A stretch of 64,000 nt of DNA, from NCBI GenBank assembly GCA_021325095.1, contig JAJPHV010000131.1, positions 83,565-147,564 on the forward strand. The letters run 5' to 3'. Positions 17,998 to 25,782 of this stretch are shown piece after piece. A program made the position numbers and the translations under genes. The number at the start of each line of letters is the position of its first letter. Positions within the stretch are counted from its first letter, which is position 1. The notes below the pieces were generated by a model. That model was not told the DNA's origin. It worked only from the letters and a program-made list of their open reading frames with translations, and ran no database searches. The stretch comes from Chloroflexota bacterium. GTDB lineage: Bacteria; Chloroflexota; Anaerolineae; Aggregatilineales; UBA2796.

Positions 17998-18014
17998 AAT
18001 CATTATAGGTCAAT

Positions 18015-18084
18015 GGGAGCGGGCCGAAGCGGTTGGGTTACCAGTACGAGAGGACAGTCCCCACCGTGTCCCTTGTCCGCTCTT
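18015..18084 (+). ncRNA. Y-RNA-like module 2, loop with sarcin-ricin-like sequence
   Basis: The lower stem is GAGCGG (18017-18022) with CCGCTC (18077-18082), extendable by two G-T wobbles. The internal loop is GCCGAAG on the 5' side and TGTCCCTTGT on the 3' side. The upper stem is CGGTTGGG (18030-18037) with CCCCACCG (18059-18066), one mismatch. The loop starts GGGTTACC. The run GGGCCGAAGCGGTTGGGTTA resembles the 5' part of vertebrate Y RNAs (GGUCCGA...GUGGGUUAUC, from memory). The loop holds AGTACGAGAGGA (18043-18054), identical to the 23S sarcin-ricin core. Confidence 0.78.
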
Positions 18085-18099
18085 TGATCGGAGCAAGAC

Positions 18100-18215
18100 A
18101 AACAGCGGGCCGAAGCATCTGGGTTATCTGGCCCACAAGGTTCGAGTCCTTAGACCCGTAGGAGCCAACGCTTCGAGGGGTTTGATCCCAATGCCCTCCT
18201 TGCCTGCTGTTTTTT
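18100..18215 (+). ncRNA. Y-RNA-like module 3 with tRNA-like T arm and terminal U run (YrlA-like)
   Basis: The lower stem AACAGCGGG (18101-18109) pairs with CCTGCTGTT (18203-18211), 9 bp with one wobble. The internal loop is CCGAA / CCTCCTTG. The upper stem is GCAT-GGG (18115-18123) with CCC-ATGC (18187-18194). The loop starts GGGTTATC and holds a perfect T arm: AAGG (18137-18140), seven-base loop TTCGAGT, CCTT (18148-18151). A tRNA-like domain in the loop is the hallmark of bacterial YrlA-type Y RNAs. The lower stem followed by TTTTTT (18210-18215) doubles as an intrinsic terminator, ending the array 60 bases before the Ro60 start codon. Confidence 0.8.
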
Positions 18216-18275
18216 GCTGCCTGCTCACAGGCGTTGTCGTACTGTTTTTGCCCCACAGAGCCGGAGGGCGGTGTC

Positions 18276-19880
18276 ATGAAGTATGTAAAATATCTGACCA
18301 ATCGCAAGGCAACTCCGCAGCATCAGCCGATTCCTGAAAGCCAGCAGGTGCCCAACTCGGCGGGCGGCTACAGCTTCGCAGTGGACGACTGGACGCGCCT
18401 GGATCGCTTCCTGATCCTGGGCAGCGAGAGCGGATCGTACTACGCCACCGAACGCCAACTGACCATCCAGAATACCGATGCGGTGCTGCGCTGTCTGCAA
18501 AACGATGGCCTGCGCACCGTGCGGCGCATTGTCGAGATCAGTGATGCGGGGCGTGCCCCCAGGAATGACCCGGCGATCCTGGCCCTGGCCCTTGCCAGCG
18601 CGCTTGGCGATGCCGAGACGCGGCACGCCGCCAGCGAGGCGCTGCCGCAGGTCTGCCGAATCGGGACGCACCTCTTTCATTATGCTGAGTACGTCAATTC
18701 TCTGCGAGGTTGGGGACGGGGTCTACGCCGGACAATCGCCAACTGGTACGTCAACGCTTCCGCTGAGGACATTGCCTACCAGGCGGTCAAGTACCAGCAG
18801 CGCGACGGCTGGTCGCACCGCGACCTGCTCCGGCTGGCGCATCCTGTCGCGCCGAGCAACGAGCACAACCTGGTCTTCCACTGGATCGTCAGGGGTTGGC
18901 CCGGCGTCGGCGAGGAACCGCACCCGGTCAAGGCCGGGCAGATCATCTGGGCCTACGAGCGCGCCAAAACCGCCCCAAAGCGCGAGATTATCCGGCTGAT
19001 CCGCGACTACCGCCTGCCGCGTGAAGCGCTGCCCACCGAATGGCTGACTGATCCGGATGTGTGGGAGACGATGCTGCCGCACATGGGCCTGACGGCCATG
19101 CTGCGCAACCTGGGCAACATGTCGAAGATCGGGCTGCTGGCGGATCGCAATCGCGGTGTCGTGAACTTCGTGACGAAGGCCATCGCCGACGGCGAGCAAC
19201 TGCGCCGGGCGCGCGTCCACCCGATTGCGGTGCTGGCGGCGCTGCTGACCTACAAGCAGGGGCATGGAATGCGCGGCAGCGGCGAATGGCAGCCCGTCAC
19301 AAAGGTCATCGACGCGCTGGACGCTGCCTTCTATGCGGCTTTCGGCAACATCGTGCCCTGTGGCAAGCGGATCGTGCTGGCGCTGGATGTGTCCGGGTCG
19401 ATGGACGACAGCCGCATCGCGGGCATCCCCGGCCTGACGGCACGGATCGGCAGCGCGGCGATGGCGCTCATCACGGCGGCGACGGAACATGACTACGCTG
19501 TCGTGGCCTTTTCGCACCAGATGGTGCGCTGCAATATCTCGCCGCGCCAGCGCCTGGACGACGTGGCCGACGCGCTGCGTCGCATTCCGATGGGTGGTAC
19601 AGACTGCGCGCTGCCCATGCGCTGGGCGCTCGACAACAAGGTGCAGGCCGATGCGTTTGTCATCTACACGGACAGCGAGACCTGGTACGGCGACATCCAT
19701 CCGGTGCAGGCGCTACAGCGCTACCGCGAGACAATGAACATCCCGGCCCGGCTGGTGGTGGTCGGCATGGTCTCCAACGGCTTTTCCATTGCCTCGCCGG
19801 ACGACGCCGGGATGCTCGACGTGGTGGGCTTCGATACCGCCGCACCGCAGTTGATCAGCGGTTTCGTGCGGGGAGAGTAG
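18276..19880 (+). CDS. rsr: Ro60-family RNA-binding protein (TROVE + vWA), Rsr orthologue
   Basis: A 534-residue Ro60/Rsr protein. The TROVE domain (about 10-345) is a HEAT-repeat ring that binds misfolded RNA in its hole and Y RNA on its outer surface. Recognisable segments are EYVNSLRGWGRGLRRTIANWY (near 138-158) and KYQQRDGWSHRDLLRLAHP (172-190), both hallmarks of the family. The C-terminal vWA domain (about 360-534) has MIDAS residues DVSGS (371-375) and the later GGTDCALPM threonine loop. GGAGG lies eight bases before ATG 18276, which fixes the start; an upstream frame from 18234 is not needed. The cognate Y RNAs lie immediately upstream. Ro60 acts in RNA quality control, and with PNPase in known bacteria. 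Confidence 0.95.
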   Translation: MKYVKYLTNRKATPQHQPIPESQQVPNSAGGYSFAVDDWTRLDRFLILGSESGSYYATERQLTIQNTDAVLRCLQNDGLRTVRRIVEISDAGRAPRNDPAILALALASALGDAETRHAASEALPQVCRIGTHLFHYAEYVNSLRGWGRGLRRTIANWYVNASAEDIAYQAVKYQQRDGWSHRDLLRLAHPVAPSNEHNLVFHWIVRGWPGVGEEPHPVKAGQIIWAYERAKTAPKREIIRLIRDYRLPREALPTEWLTDPDVWETMLPHMGLTAMLRNLGNMSKIGLLADRNRGVVNFVTKAIADGEQLRRARVHPIAVLAALLTYKQGHGMRGSGEWQPVTKVIDALDAAFYAAFGNIVPCGKRIVLALDVSGSMDDSRIAGIPGLTARIGSAAMALITAATEHDYAVVAFSHQMVRCNISPRQRLDDVADALRRIPMGGTDCALPMRWALDNKVQADAFVIYTDSETWYGDIHPVQALQRYRETMNIPARLVVVGMVSNGFSIASPDDAGMLDVVGFDTAAPQLISGFVRGE

Positions 19881-19883
19881 CGA

Positions 19884-20060
19884 CCTGAGTTACAGCGCCT
19901 CCCGAGAAACTCAGGCCGCGATAGGCTTACACGAGCTGACGAGAGCACCCGGTTAGCCGCCAACCGGCAGATTCCGGCCAGCCAGAAAAAGCGGCTGGCA
20001 AACAAATCCGAGGAGGGTGTTCAGCACACCGAGAAGCGGGCGAGAATCTCATTCGCCCGC
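19884..20060 (+). ncRNA. Unexplained array of five consecutive hairpins downstream of rsr
   Basis: The 323-base gap after rsr has no gene but holds five successive inverted repeats: CCTGAGTT/AACTCAGG (19884-19915), CCGGTT/AACCGG (19949-19967), GCCAGCC/GGCTGGC (19977-19999), GGTGT/ACACC (20016-20030) and GCGGGCGA/TCGCCCGC (20036-20060). No U run follows. It could be a structured 3' UTR of rsr, an independent small RNA, or a protein-binding array. No Y-type internal loop is present. The remainder of the gap (20061-20203) holds the promoter of the next gene. Confidence 0.5.
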
Positions 20061-20116
20061 CACCACCCGGACCTGGGGCTGAGGAGCGATTGAAGACCGA
20101 TCAGCGTCCAGGGCGC

Positions 20117-20146
20117 TTGACACGATCCTTTGAATCAGTATATAGT
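20117..20146 (+). promoter_or_regulatory. Promoter of the SorC-type regulator / sugar operon
   Basis: TTGACA (20117-20122), an 18-bp spacer and TATAGT (20141-20146); TATATA at 20139 gives a 16-bp alternative. It lies about 60 bases before the regulator start. Confidence 0.7.
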
Positions 20147-20203
20147 TTGCAAAACGCTCCGAGAAAAAGTGTATGCACAGTTGTGCAGGCGCGAAGTTAA
20201 ATT

Positions 20204-21163
20204 ATGCAGCCCGAAGAACAACGCCTGAGTCTGCTGGTCAGTCTGGCGCGTGCCTATTACGAGCAGGGGCTTACCCAGGAAGAGATCGCGCGTACCCTGC
20301 CCATTTCGCGTTCCCAGGTATCACGTTACCTGAGTGAAGCACGCGAACTGGGGATCGTGCAGTTTCGCATCGTCGATCCCACCGCACGGGTGGACGACCT
20401 GGCCGAACAGTTGCGGCTGCGTTTCCCGATGCTCAAGGCAGCCGTTGTTGTGCCCGTGTTCAGCCAGGATGCGGAAGTCGCCCGACGGATGGTGGGCATG
20501 GCCTGTGCCACGTATTTGAGGCAGGTTGTGCACCCCGGCCAATGCCTGTGTATCGGTTACGGGCGCACGGTGCGCAGCGCGATTGAAGCGTTAAAATCCC
20601 ACCCCGTGCCCAGCCTTTCCATTGTGCAGGCGATGGGCAACCTGGGCCACGAGGCGCTGAACATCGACTTCAACACGCTGGCCCGTGCCGCAGCGGACGC
20701 TTTCGGCGCGCACGTCTATTACGTCAATGCGCCCGCCATCCTGGGATCGGGAACCGCAGCCGAATGGGAAGCGGCCAACATCAGCATTCGTGAGTCGCTG
20801 GAACGGGCCAGGTTCGCCGATATTTACCTGGTCAGTGTGGGTTCACTTGAACGCGAGCAGGTCTATACCCGCACCGGGCTGATTTCGCACGCCGACATTG
20901 AACGGTTGCGGGCGCAGCACGTCGTCGGGGACATCTGCGCGCGTTTCTACGATGCGCGCGGCCACGAGGTTCCGACCCCGTTTAGCAATCGAATTGTCGG
21001 CATCGCCCTGTCTGACCTGAAGCGGGCCAATCTGAGCATCGGTGTGGTCGGCGGTGTTGAGAAGGCATTACCGCTGCGCGGCGCCCTGCTCGGACGGTGG
21101 CTCAACGTCGTCATCACCGACGAACACACTGCCCGCGCTGTGCTGAATATGGACAACCAGTGA
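20204..21163 (+). CDS. SorC/DeoR-type transcriptional regulator with sugar-binding domain
   Basis: A 319-residue SorC-family regulator. The N-terminal HTH (about 20-60) reads YYEQGLTQEEIARTLPISRS then QVSRYLSEARELGIV. The C-terminal effector domain (about 65-315) has the NagB-like fold with GYGRTVRSAIEAL and a GxVGGVEKALPLRGALLG segment typical of sugar-phosphate-binding SorC proteins. It opens a co-directional run of ABC transporter, hydrolase-like, SIS and PfkB genes, and probably controls them in response to a phosphorylated sugar (inference). The start ATG follows an AT-rich leader with a weak ribosome-binding site. Confidence 0.92.
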   Translation: MQPEEQRLSLLVSLARAYYEQGLTQEEIARTLPISRSQVSRYLSEARELGIVQFRIVDPTARVDDLAEQLRLRFPMLKAAVVVPVFSQDAEVARRMVGMACATYLRQVVHPGQCLCIGYGRTVRSAIEALKSHPVPSLSIVQAMGNLGHEALNIDFNTLARAAADAFGAHVYYVNAPAILGSGTAAEWEAANISIRESLERARFADIYLVSVGSLEREQVYTRTGLISHADIERLRAQHVVGDICARFYDARGHEVPTPFSNRIVGIALSDLKRANLSIGVVGGVEKALPLRGALLGRWLNVVITDEHTARAVLNMDNQ

Positions 21164-21192
21164 TTTTTCTTTTCACACAAGGAGATTTTGTC

Positions 21193-22251
21193 ATGCGTAA
21201 AATCACCCCTCTCATGATTGTCATTTGCGTTTTACTGTCGCTCCTTTCCCATCCGATTTCAGCACAAGGAACGCTCGGCACTGCCGACGACTTGAAAGTC
21301 ACCGACGACGAGATCGCCGCTGCCAAGACTGCGCTCGGCAACTCGGTGGTGGGCATCCTGGCCTGCACGCTGGAAACTGAATATCACAGCGCCGTCGCCA
21401 ACGGCGCGGCAGCACAGCTTGAAAAGTTCGGCCTGAAAGGTGAAGTCTTCGACTCCCAGGTCAAGGCGGATCGGCAGATCAGCGCCATCGAGAGCTTCGT
21501 GGCGCGCGGCGCCAAGGTCCTGGTGATCTGCGAGTTCGATCCGAAAGCCGTTGACAAGGCGCTCAAGGACGCCGCCGCCGCCGGCGTGCAGATCATCCAG
21601 TTCGCCGGGCGCAACGCTGCCGACATCGGCGGGATCACCATCTCCGTCGAGGACGCTGATCTGGGCTACGCTGCCGGAGAGTACGCGGGCCAACTGATTA
21701 CGAAAGAACTGGGCGGCAAGGCCAAAGTTGCCATCCTGGACTTCCCCGATCTGCCGAACGTCGTCACCCGCGCCGACAACATTGAGAAGGCGCTGAAGAA
21801 GGAAGCCCCGGACGCAACCATTGTGGGCCGTTTCCTGGGTGGCACGCCCGACAACGGCCTGAAGAGCATGGAGAATGCCTTACAAAAGACGCCCGACATC
21901 AACGTGATTGTGTCGATCAATGATGCAGGGGCACTGGGCGCGGTGAAAGCCCTGGAAGGCGCGGGCAAGAAACCCGGCGACGTGATTGTGGTCGGTATCG
22001 ACGCTGAGAAACAGGCCAAAGAAAACATCCTGAAGGGCTACTTCTTCCGGGGCACGGTGGACACCTCGCCCGACATCACGGGCGTGATGGTCGCCGAGGC
22101 CGCCGTCAAGGTCCTTGCCAAGAGCAAAATCCCGCAGAATATTGCCGTTCCGGTGACGCTGGTAACGAAGGAGTCGCTGGAAAAGGAAATGGCTGCCGCG
22201 ACGCCCGGCGCAACGATGGCAGCGACGATGGCGGCGACGGCAGCGAAGTGA
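21193..22251 (+). CDS. Sugar ABC transporter substrate-binding protein (ribose-type)
   Basis: A 352-residue exported protein. The signal peptide is MRKITPLMIVICVLLSLLSH with a likely cleavage after ISA. The mature part is a type-1 periplasmic binding fold (Peripla_BP_4), with VVGILACTLETEYHSAVANG, ITISVEDADLGYAAGEYAG and VVGIDAEKQAKENILKGYFF in family positions. The last ~20 residues are a low-complexity Ala/Thr/Met tail (ATPGATMAATMAATAAK), unusual at the C-terminus. ATG 21193 has AGGAG eight bases upstream. There is no lipobox cysteine. It works with the permease at 24603 and the ATPase at 25783. Confidence 0.93.
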   Translation: MRKITPLMIVICVLLSLLSHPISAQGTLGTADDLKVTDDEIAAAKTALGNSVVGILACTLETEYHSAVANGAAAQLEKFGLKGEVFDSQVKADRQISAIESFVARGAKVLVICEFDPKAVDKALKDAAAAGVQIIQFAGRNAADIGGITISVEDADLGYAAGEYAGQLITKELGGKAKVAILDFPDLPNVVTRADNIEKALKKEAPDATIVGRFLGGTPDNGLKSMENALQKTPDINVIVSINDAGALGAVKALEGAGKKPGDVIVVGIDAEKQAKENILKGYFFRGTVDTSPDITGVMVAEAAVKVLAKSKIPQNIAVPVTLVTKESLEKEMAAATPGATMAATMAATAAK

Positions 22252-22340
22252 TAATTATCGTGCGGACACGGCTACGCCCGACGATTTGTTGTCGGGCTGA
22301 ATCAACAAAGCCCGAGAAACTTCGACCAATATGGCTTTCC

Positions 22341-22388
22341 AGCCCCCAAGGGGCTTCGTAATCTCAGCCCGGTGCTTTAGCGCCGGGC
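22341..22388 (+). repeat. REP-like palindromic repeat, copy A
   Basis: AGCCCC-caa-GGGGCT is followed by TCGTAATCTCAGCCCGGTGC and TTTAGCGCCGGGC (two hairpins). Copies B (25654) and C (28600) share the module. The gene start at 22393 lies directly behind it. Confidence 0.85.
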
Positions 22389-22392
22389 ATAA

Positions 22393-24606
22393 GTGAGCGA
22401 CCCACCCGTGACTCTCCACCATGACCGCTGGATCGAAATGGACGTGATCTGGTTCGACCCGGCCCGCGATCTCGACCCGCAGATCGACATGCTGCTGACG
22501 CGGCTGGCCCCGCTCTGGCGCAGCACAGACGGGATGCATGGATTGTGCTTCAACGTCGGCTGGCTGATCGATCTCGTCACCGAATGGACGGGCCACGCCG
22601 ATCAAAAGCTGCCGCTGCGCAGCCGCCGCACAGCACAGTGGGCAGAGCGATCCTATGCCGACCTGCGCGATCTGTTTGCGCGCATCCGGGTGGGCGCGGC
22701 GCGGATCGGTCTGCCCGATTTGAAGTTGGGTGTATTGTTCGTCGGTTGGGCGCATGTCGTCTGGCCGCCCGACGTGAAGATTTACGACTTCGACAGCGAT
22801 TGGTATGCCCGCCATCCCGAACTCTATGGTGAGCCAAAGACCATCATCGGAATGCCCGACCTGTGGCCGATCAACCGCCTGCACGCCGATTCGTACCCCT
22901 ATGCCACGCGGCCAGGCGGTTTGCAGGACGATACCTATTTCCCCGATTTCTTCGGCGCGCAGTGGGGCAGCCTGTCGCGCTTTCTGGGCGTGGATGCGCT
23001 GCACCTGCGCGACGGCATGACCGGGCCGATGGTCTACACCCGCTACGGGCCGTATGGAGCCAGCGCGCCCGCCGACCCCGCCGTGTGGCAGCAGTGGACG
23101 CAGGCCGTGATCGACCTGTACCGCGCCTGCAAAACAGGCAACCCGGACACCTACCTGATCGGCTATTCGAGCGGGATCAGCGCGGTGGCCGAGTGGCGCG
23201 TCGGCTGCGTTGACTTGGAAGCGCTGGTCGCCGACGGCGCGATTGACTGCTGGATCGACCAGACCTGGGGCGGAGCGTGGCAGGACTGGTGGCATCAACT
23301 CTGGAAGGGCTGGACGTTCCAGCTTGCCAACCTGATGTCGCACCGCGTCATGATCGAGGCCGCCAACATGCAGCGCAAGGCGAAGGGAATAGCGCCCTGC
23401 CGCCACTACAACCTGATCGAAACGTGGGACGGTTGGGAACCCTGGGACACGCTGCACCAGGTTCCCGGCAAGCTGCGCTGGGGCATCTGGGCCTTTAACC
23501 ACGCCGCCGCCATCACGCCTGACGGCCCCAAAACGACGGACGGCTCGTACATTTCGTGGGCCAACAACCGCAAGGGCCAGATACTCAGCGAGGACGACGT
23601 GACCTATCTGCGCACGCACCTGGACATGGCGCAGGAATCCGCCGCCAAACTCGAACACGTCTACGGGCCGCTGATGGTCTACAACCGCCCAATGATGGAC
23701 TGGCTGATGCACCATCACCCCGACTGGAACGCCAGCGAGTGGATCGAAGATCAGGTCGGGCTGCTCATGAAGTGGGGCGTGCCGTGCCTGGGCGCGACGC
23801 GCATCGAGTGGCTGCCGGACGTGATCGACAAGGCGGACGGGCTGATCGTGCAGGTGCCGGGCCAGCTAAACGATAAAGTGCGCGATCTCCTGCTCAAGAC
23901 GGACAAGCCGACGCTGCTGGTTGGGCGCGCCGATCTGATCGATCCAGCACTGCTGGCGCGGGCGGGTGCAAAGGTGACGGGGGAGTTGCAGCCTGCGGGA
24001 TTTTATCATCTCACAGGGTGGGTGAAAGAAATTGTTCATTTGCCGACATTCCGGCCAATTGAGGCTGCAAACGACGGAATCCTGGCAGCATTGGACTCAG
24101 AAGTAGGGCCGCTGGTGGCGCGAGAAAAAGACGAAACCTCGAAGTCTTTCTTTGCTTGCTGGCAGCCCTGTGATTGGGCTGAACCAGGCAACGCATTTTT
24201 ACCCAAGTACCAATTGGGCAGCACGTACCCATATGCGGCCATCAGCGCGGCGCTCCGTAACACACTGCCGAAATGCTTAGAACCTGTCGAATGGTCGGAA
24301 CCCATGTGCTTTCACTCGTGGCAAAGCAGTGGCACATTGCATATTGTGATGGGTAATTTGGAAACAGGCGTGCTCGGCGATTCACGCACTGAACGGACAA
24401 TGTATCTTGTCTTATACAAAGAAAGCAGCAGCGCTGTTCCGACAGATTTCTCACAACGCTCTTTGCGCCGCGTAGATTCAACAGATGCTTTCGAATTGGA
24501 ACACTATAGATGGTCACGATTAATTAATCAGCACGGCTTTTGGAATGAACTTGCAGGCGAAGATGCTGCCGTTTTTGTCCTGGAGTTCACAGGCGAACCG
24601 CAATGA
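22393..24606 (+). CDS. Large unrecognised protein, putative carbohydrate-active enzyme
   Basis: A 737-residue protein that I cannot place in a known family. It has no signal peptide. It is very rich in Trp, Tyr and Asp, with repeated WxD/DxW motifs (IEMDVIWFDPARD, IDCWIDQTWGGAWQDWWHQL, YNLIETWDGWEPWD), as expected of a sugar-binding TIM-barrel hydrolase. It lies between a sugar-binding protein and its permease and overlaps the permease start by four bases (ATGA type), so a sugar-processing role is inferred. The GTG start at 22393 directly follows a REP element and lacks a Shine-Dalgarno; ATG 22438 is an alternative. The C-terminal ~200 residues (from about 530) have lower GC and look like a separate domain. 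Confidence 0.7.
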   Translation: MSDPPVTLHHDRWIEMDVIWFDPARDLDPQIDMLLTRLAPLWRSTDGMHGLCFNVGWLIDLVTEWTGHADQKLPLRSRRTAQWAERSYADLRDLFARIRVGAARIGLPDLKLGVLFVGWAHVVWPPDVKIYDFDSDWYARHPELYGEPKTIIGMPDLWPINRLHADSYPYATRPGGLQDDTYFPDFFGAQWGSLSRFLGVDALHLRDGMTGPMVYTRYGPYGASAPADPAVWQQWTQAVIDLYRACKTGNPDTYLIGYSSGISAVAEWRVGCVDLEALVADGAIDCWIDQTWGGAWQDWWHQLWKGWTFQLANLMSHRVMIEAANMQRKAKGIAPCRHYNLIETWDGWEPWDTLHQVPGKLRWGIWAFNHAAAITPDGPKTTDGSYISWANNRKGQILSEDDVTYLRTHLDMAQESAAKLEHVYGPLMVYNRPMMDWLMHHHPDWNASEWIEDQVGLLMKWGVPCLGATRIEWLPDVIDKADGLIVQVPGQLNDKVRDLLLKTDKPTLLVGRADLIDPALLARAGAKVTGELQPAGFYHLTGWVKEIVHLPTFRPIEAANDGILAALDSEVGPLVAREKDETSKSFFACWQPCDWAEPGNAFLPKYQLGSTYPYAAISAALRNTLPKCLEPVEWSEPMCFHSWQSSGTLHIVMGNLETGVLGDSRTERTMYLVLYKESSSAVPTDFSQRSLRRVDSTDAFELEHYRWSRLINQHGFWNELAGEDAAVFVLEFTGEPQ

Positions 24607-25631
24607 CCACCGCGACCGACACCGAAAAGCCCGCCGCCCCTGCCCGCCCGACCTTTGATCGCCGTCGGGTGATCGACTTCGTTGGCGAGAACGGCTTCAT
24701 CATCATCTTCGTGCTGTGGTGCGTCTACCTGAGCGTCGCCACGCCGACCTTCCTCACGGTCAACAACCTGACGCTCGTGCTGCGCCAGTCGGCCATCATC
24801 GGCATTGTCGCCATCGGCGAGACGATGGTCATCCTGCTCGGCGGTATCGACATCTCGCTGGCGTCGGTGCTTGGCATCTCCGCCGTCGGCCTGGTCTGGA
24901 CGATGGTCAACGGTATCCGGCTGCCCGGCAGCGAGACGATCCTCTTTCTGTCTGCATTTCCGGCGGCCATCGTCGGCATCCTGATCGGCGGGCTGATCGG
25001 GCTGGCGAACGGGCTGCTGGTGACGCGCGTCAAGATCAACGCCGTCATCGCCACGCTCGGCATGATGAGCATCATCGACGGCATTGGCCTGACACTGACG
25101 GGCGGCAAAACGCTCTACGGCGATGCCCTGCAACAGATCGACTTCCTGGCAAGCGGCTTCATTGGCCCGGTTCCGGTGCTGGTCGTGCTCATGTTTGTTT
25201 TTTACGCCGTGTTCTGGTTCATCCTGAACCGCACGACCTTCGGCGCGCACATCTACGCGGCGGGCAGCAACGAGCGTGCGGCGTACCTCTCCGGCGTGAA
25301 CGTGGATCGCGTCAAGCTTTGGACGTTCGTGATCGCGGGTTTGCTGGCGGGCTTCGGCGGGTTACTGGCCGCCTCCCGGCAGGGATCGGCGCGGGCAGGC
25401 ATGGGAACTGACCTGCTCTTCCCGATCCTGACGGCGGTAGTCCTGGGCGGCGTCAGCCTGAGTGGGGGACGCGGCAGAATCCTGAATACCCTGATTGCCG
25501 CCATTTTCCTCGCCACGATCACCAACGGCCTGATCCAGCTTGGGGCCAGCACCGACGCGCAGCGCATCGTCAGCGGCGCGATCCTGATCGTGGCCCTCTC
25601 GCTGGATCGGCTTCGCGCGGCGGCGAGGTGA
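24603..25631 (+). CDS. Sugar ABC transporter permease (RbsC type)
   Basis: A 342-residue membrane protein with about nine to ten hydrophobic helices. The BPD_transp_2 signature is seen as IGIVAIGETMVILLGGIDIS and, late in the protein, GTDLLFPILTAVVLGGVSLSGGRG, typical of ribose/xylose/galactose permeases. The N-terminal ~20 residues are Thr/Ala/Pro-rich. The ATG overlaps the stop of the preceding gene (ATGA), indicating translational coupling. Only one permease gene is present, so it probably forms a homodimer. Confidence 0.94.
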   Translation: MTTATDTEKPAAPARPTFDRRRVIDFVGENGFIIIFVLWCVYLSVATPTFLTVNNLTLVLRQSAIIGIVAIGETMVILLGGIDISLASVLGISAVGLVWTMVNGIRLPGSETILFLSAFPAAIVGILIGGLIGLANGLLVTRVKINAVIATLGMMSIIDGIGLTLTGGKTLYGDALQQIDFLASGFIGPVPVLVVLMFVFYAVFWFILNRTTFGAHIYAAGSNERAAYLSGVNVDRVKLWTFVIAGLLAGFGGLLAASRQGSARAGMGTDLLFPILTAVVLGGVSLSGGRGRILNTLIAAIFLATITNGLIQLGASTDAQRIVSGAILIVALSLDRLRAAAR

Positions 25632-25653
25632 AGATGCGGAACCTCACCCCGAC

Positions 25654-25777
25654 GCCCGGCGCTAAAGCACCGGGCTTAGATTACGAAGCCCCTTCGGGGC
25701 TACACGCGGAATTAAACTGGATTGCAGCCCCGCAGGGGCTTTGTAGTTTCAGTCCTGCGGCTTTAGCCCAGGGCTAT
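25654..25777 (+). repeat. REP-like palindromic repeat, copy B (inverted plus direct copy)
   Basis: The first part (25654-25692) is the reverse complement of copy A with one mismatch in 39 positions. Then come AGCCCC-ttc-GGGGCT and a degenerate direct copy (25724-25777). It fills the gap between the permease and ATPase genes, ending five bases before the ATG. Confidence 0.85.
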
Positions 25778-25782
25778 AGCCT

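Noticed and set aside
18043..18054. Fragment of a 23S rRNA gene
   Set aside because: Only the 12-base sarcin-ricin core matches; flanks form a Y-RNA stem and no other rRNA sequence is present.
17923..18215. Three tRNA genes or tRNA pseudogenes
   Set aside because: Only a T-arm-like element is present in the third unit; there are no acceptor and anticodon arms, and the stems fit the Y RNA plan.
19903..19945. Hammerhead-like boxes GAGAAAC and CTGACGAG after rsr
   Set aside because: The order could only fit a type II hammerhead, but I could not draw stems I and III with a cleavage triplet between them; AACTCAGG pairs upstream instead.
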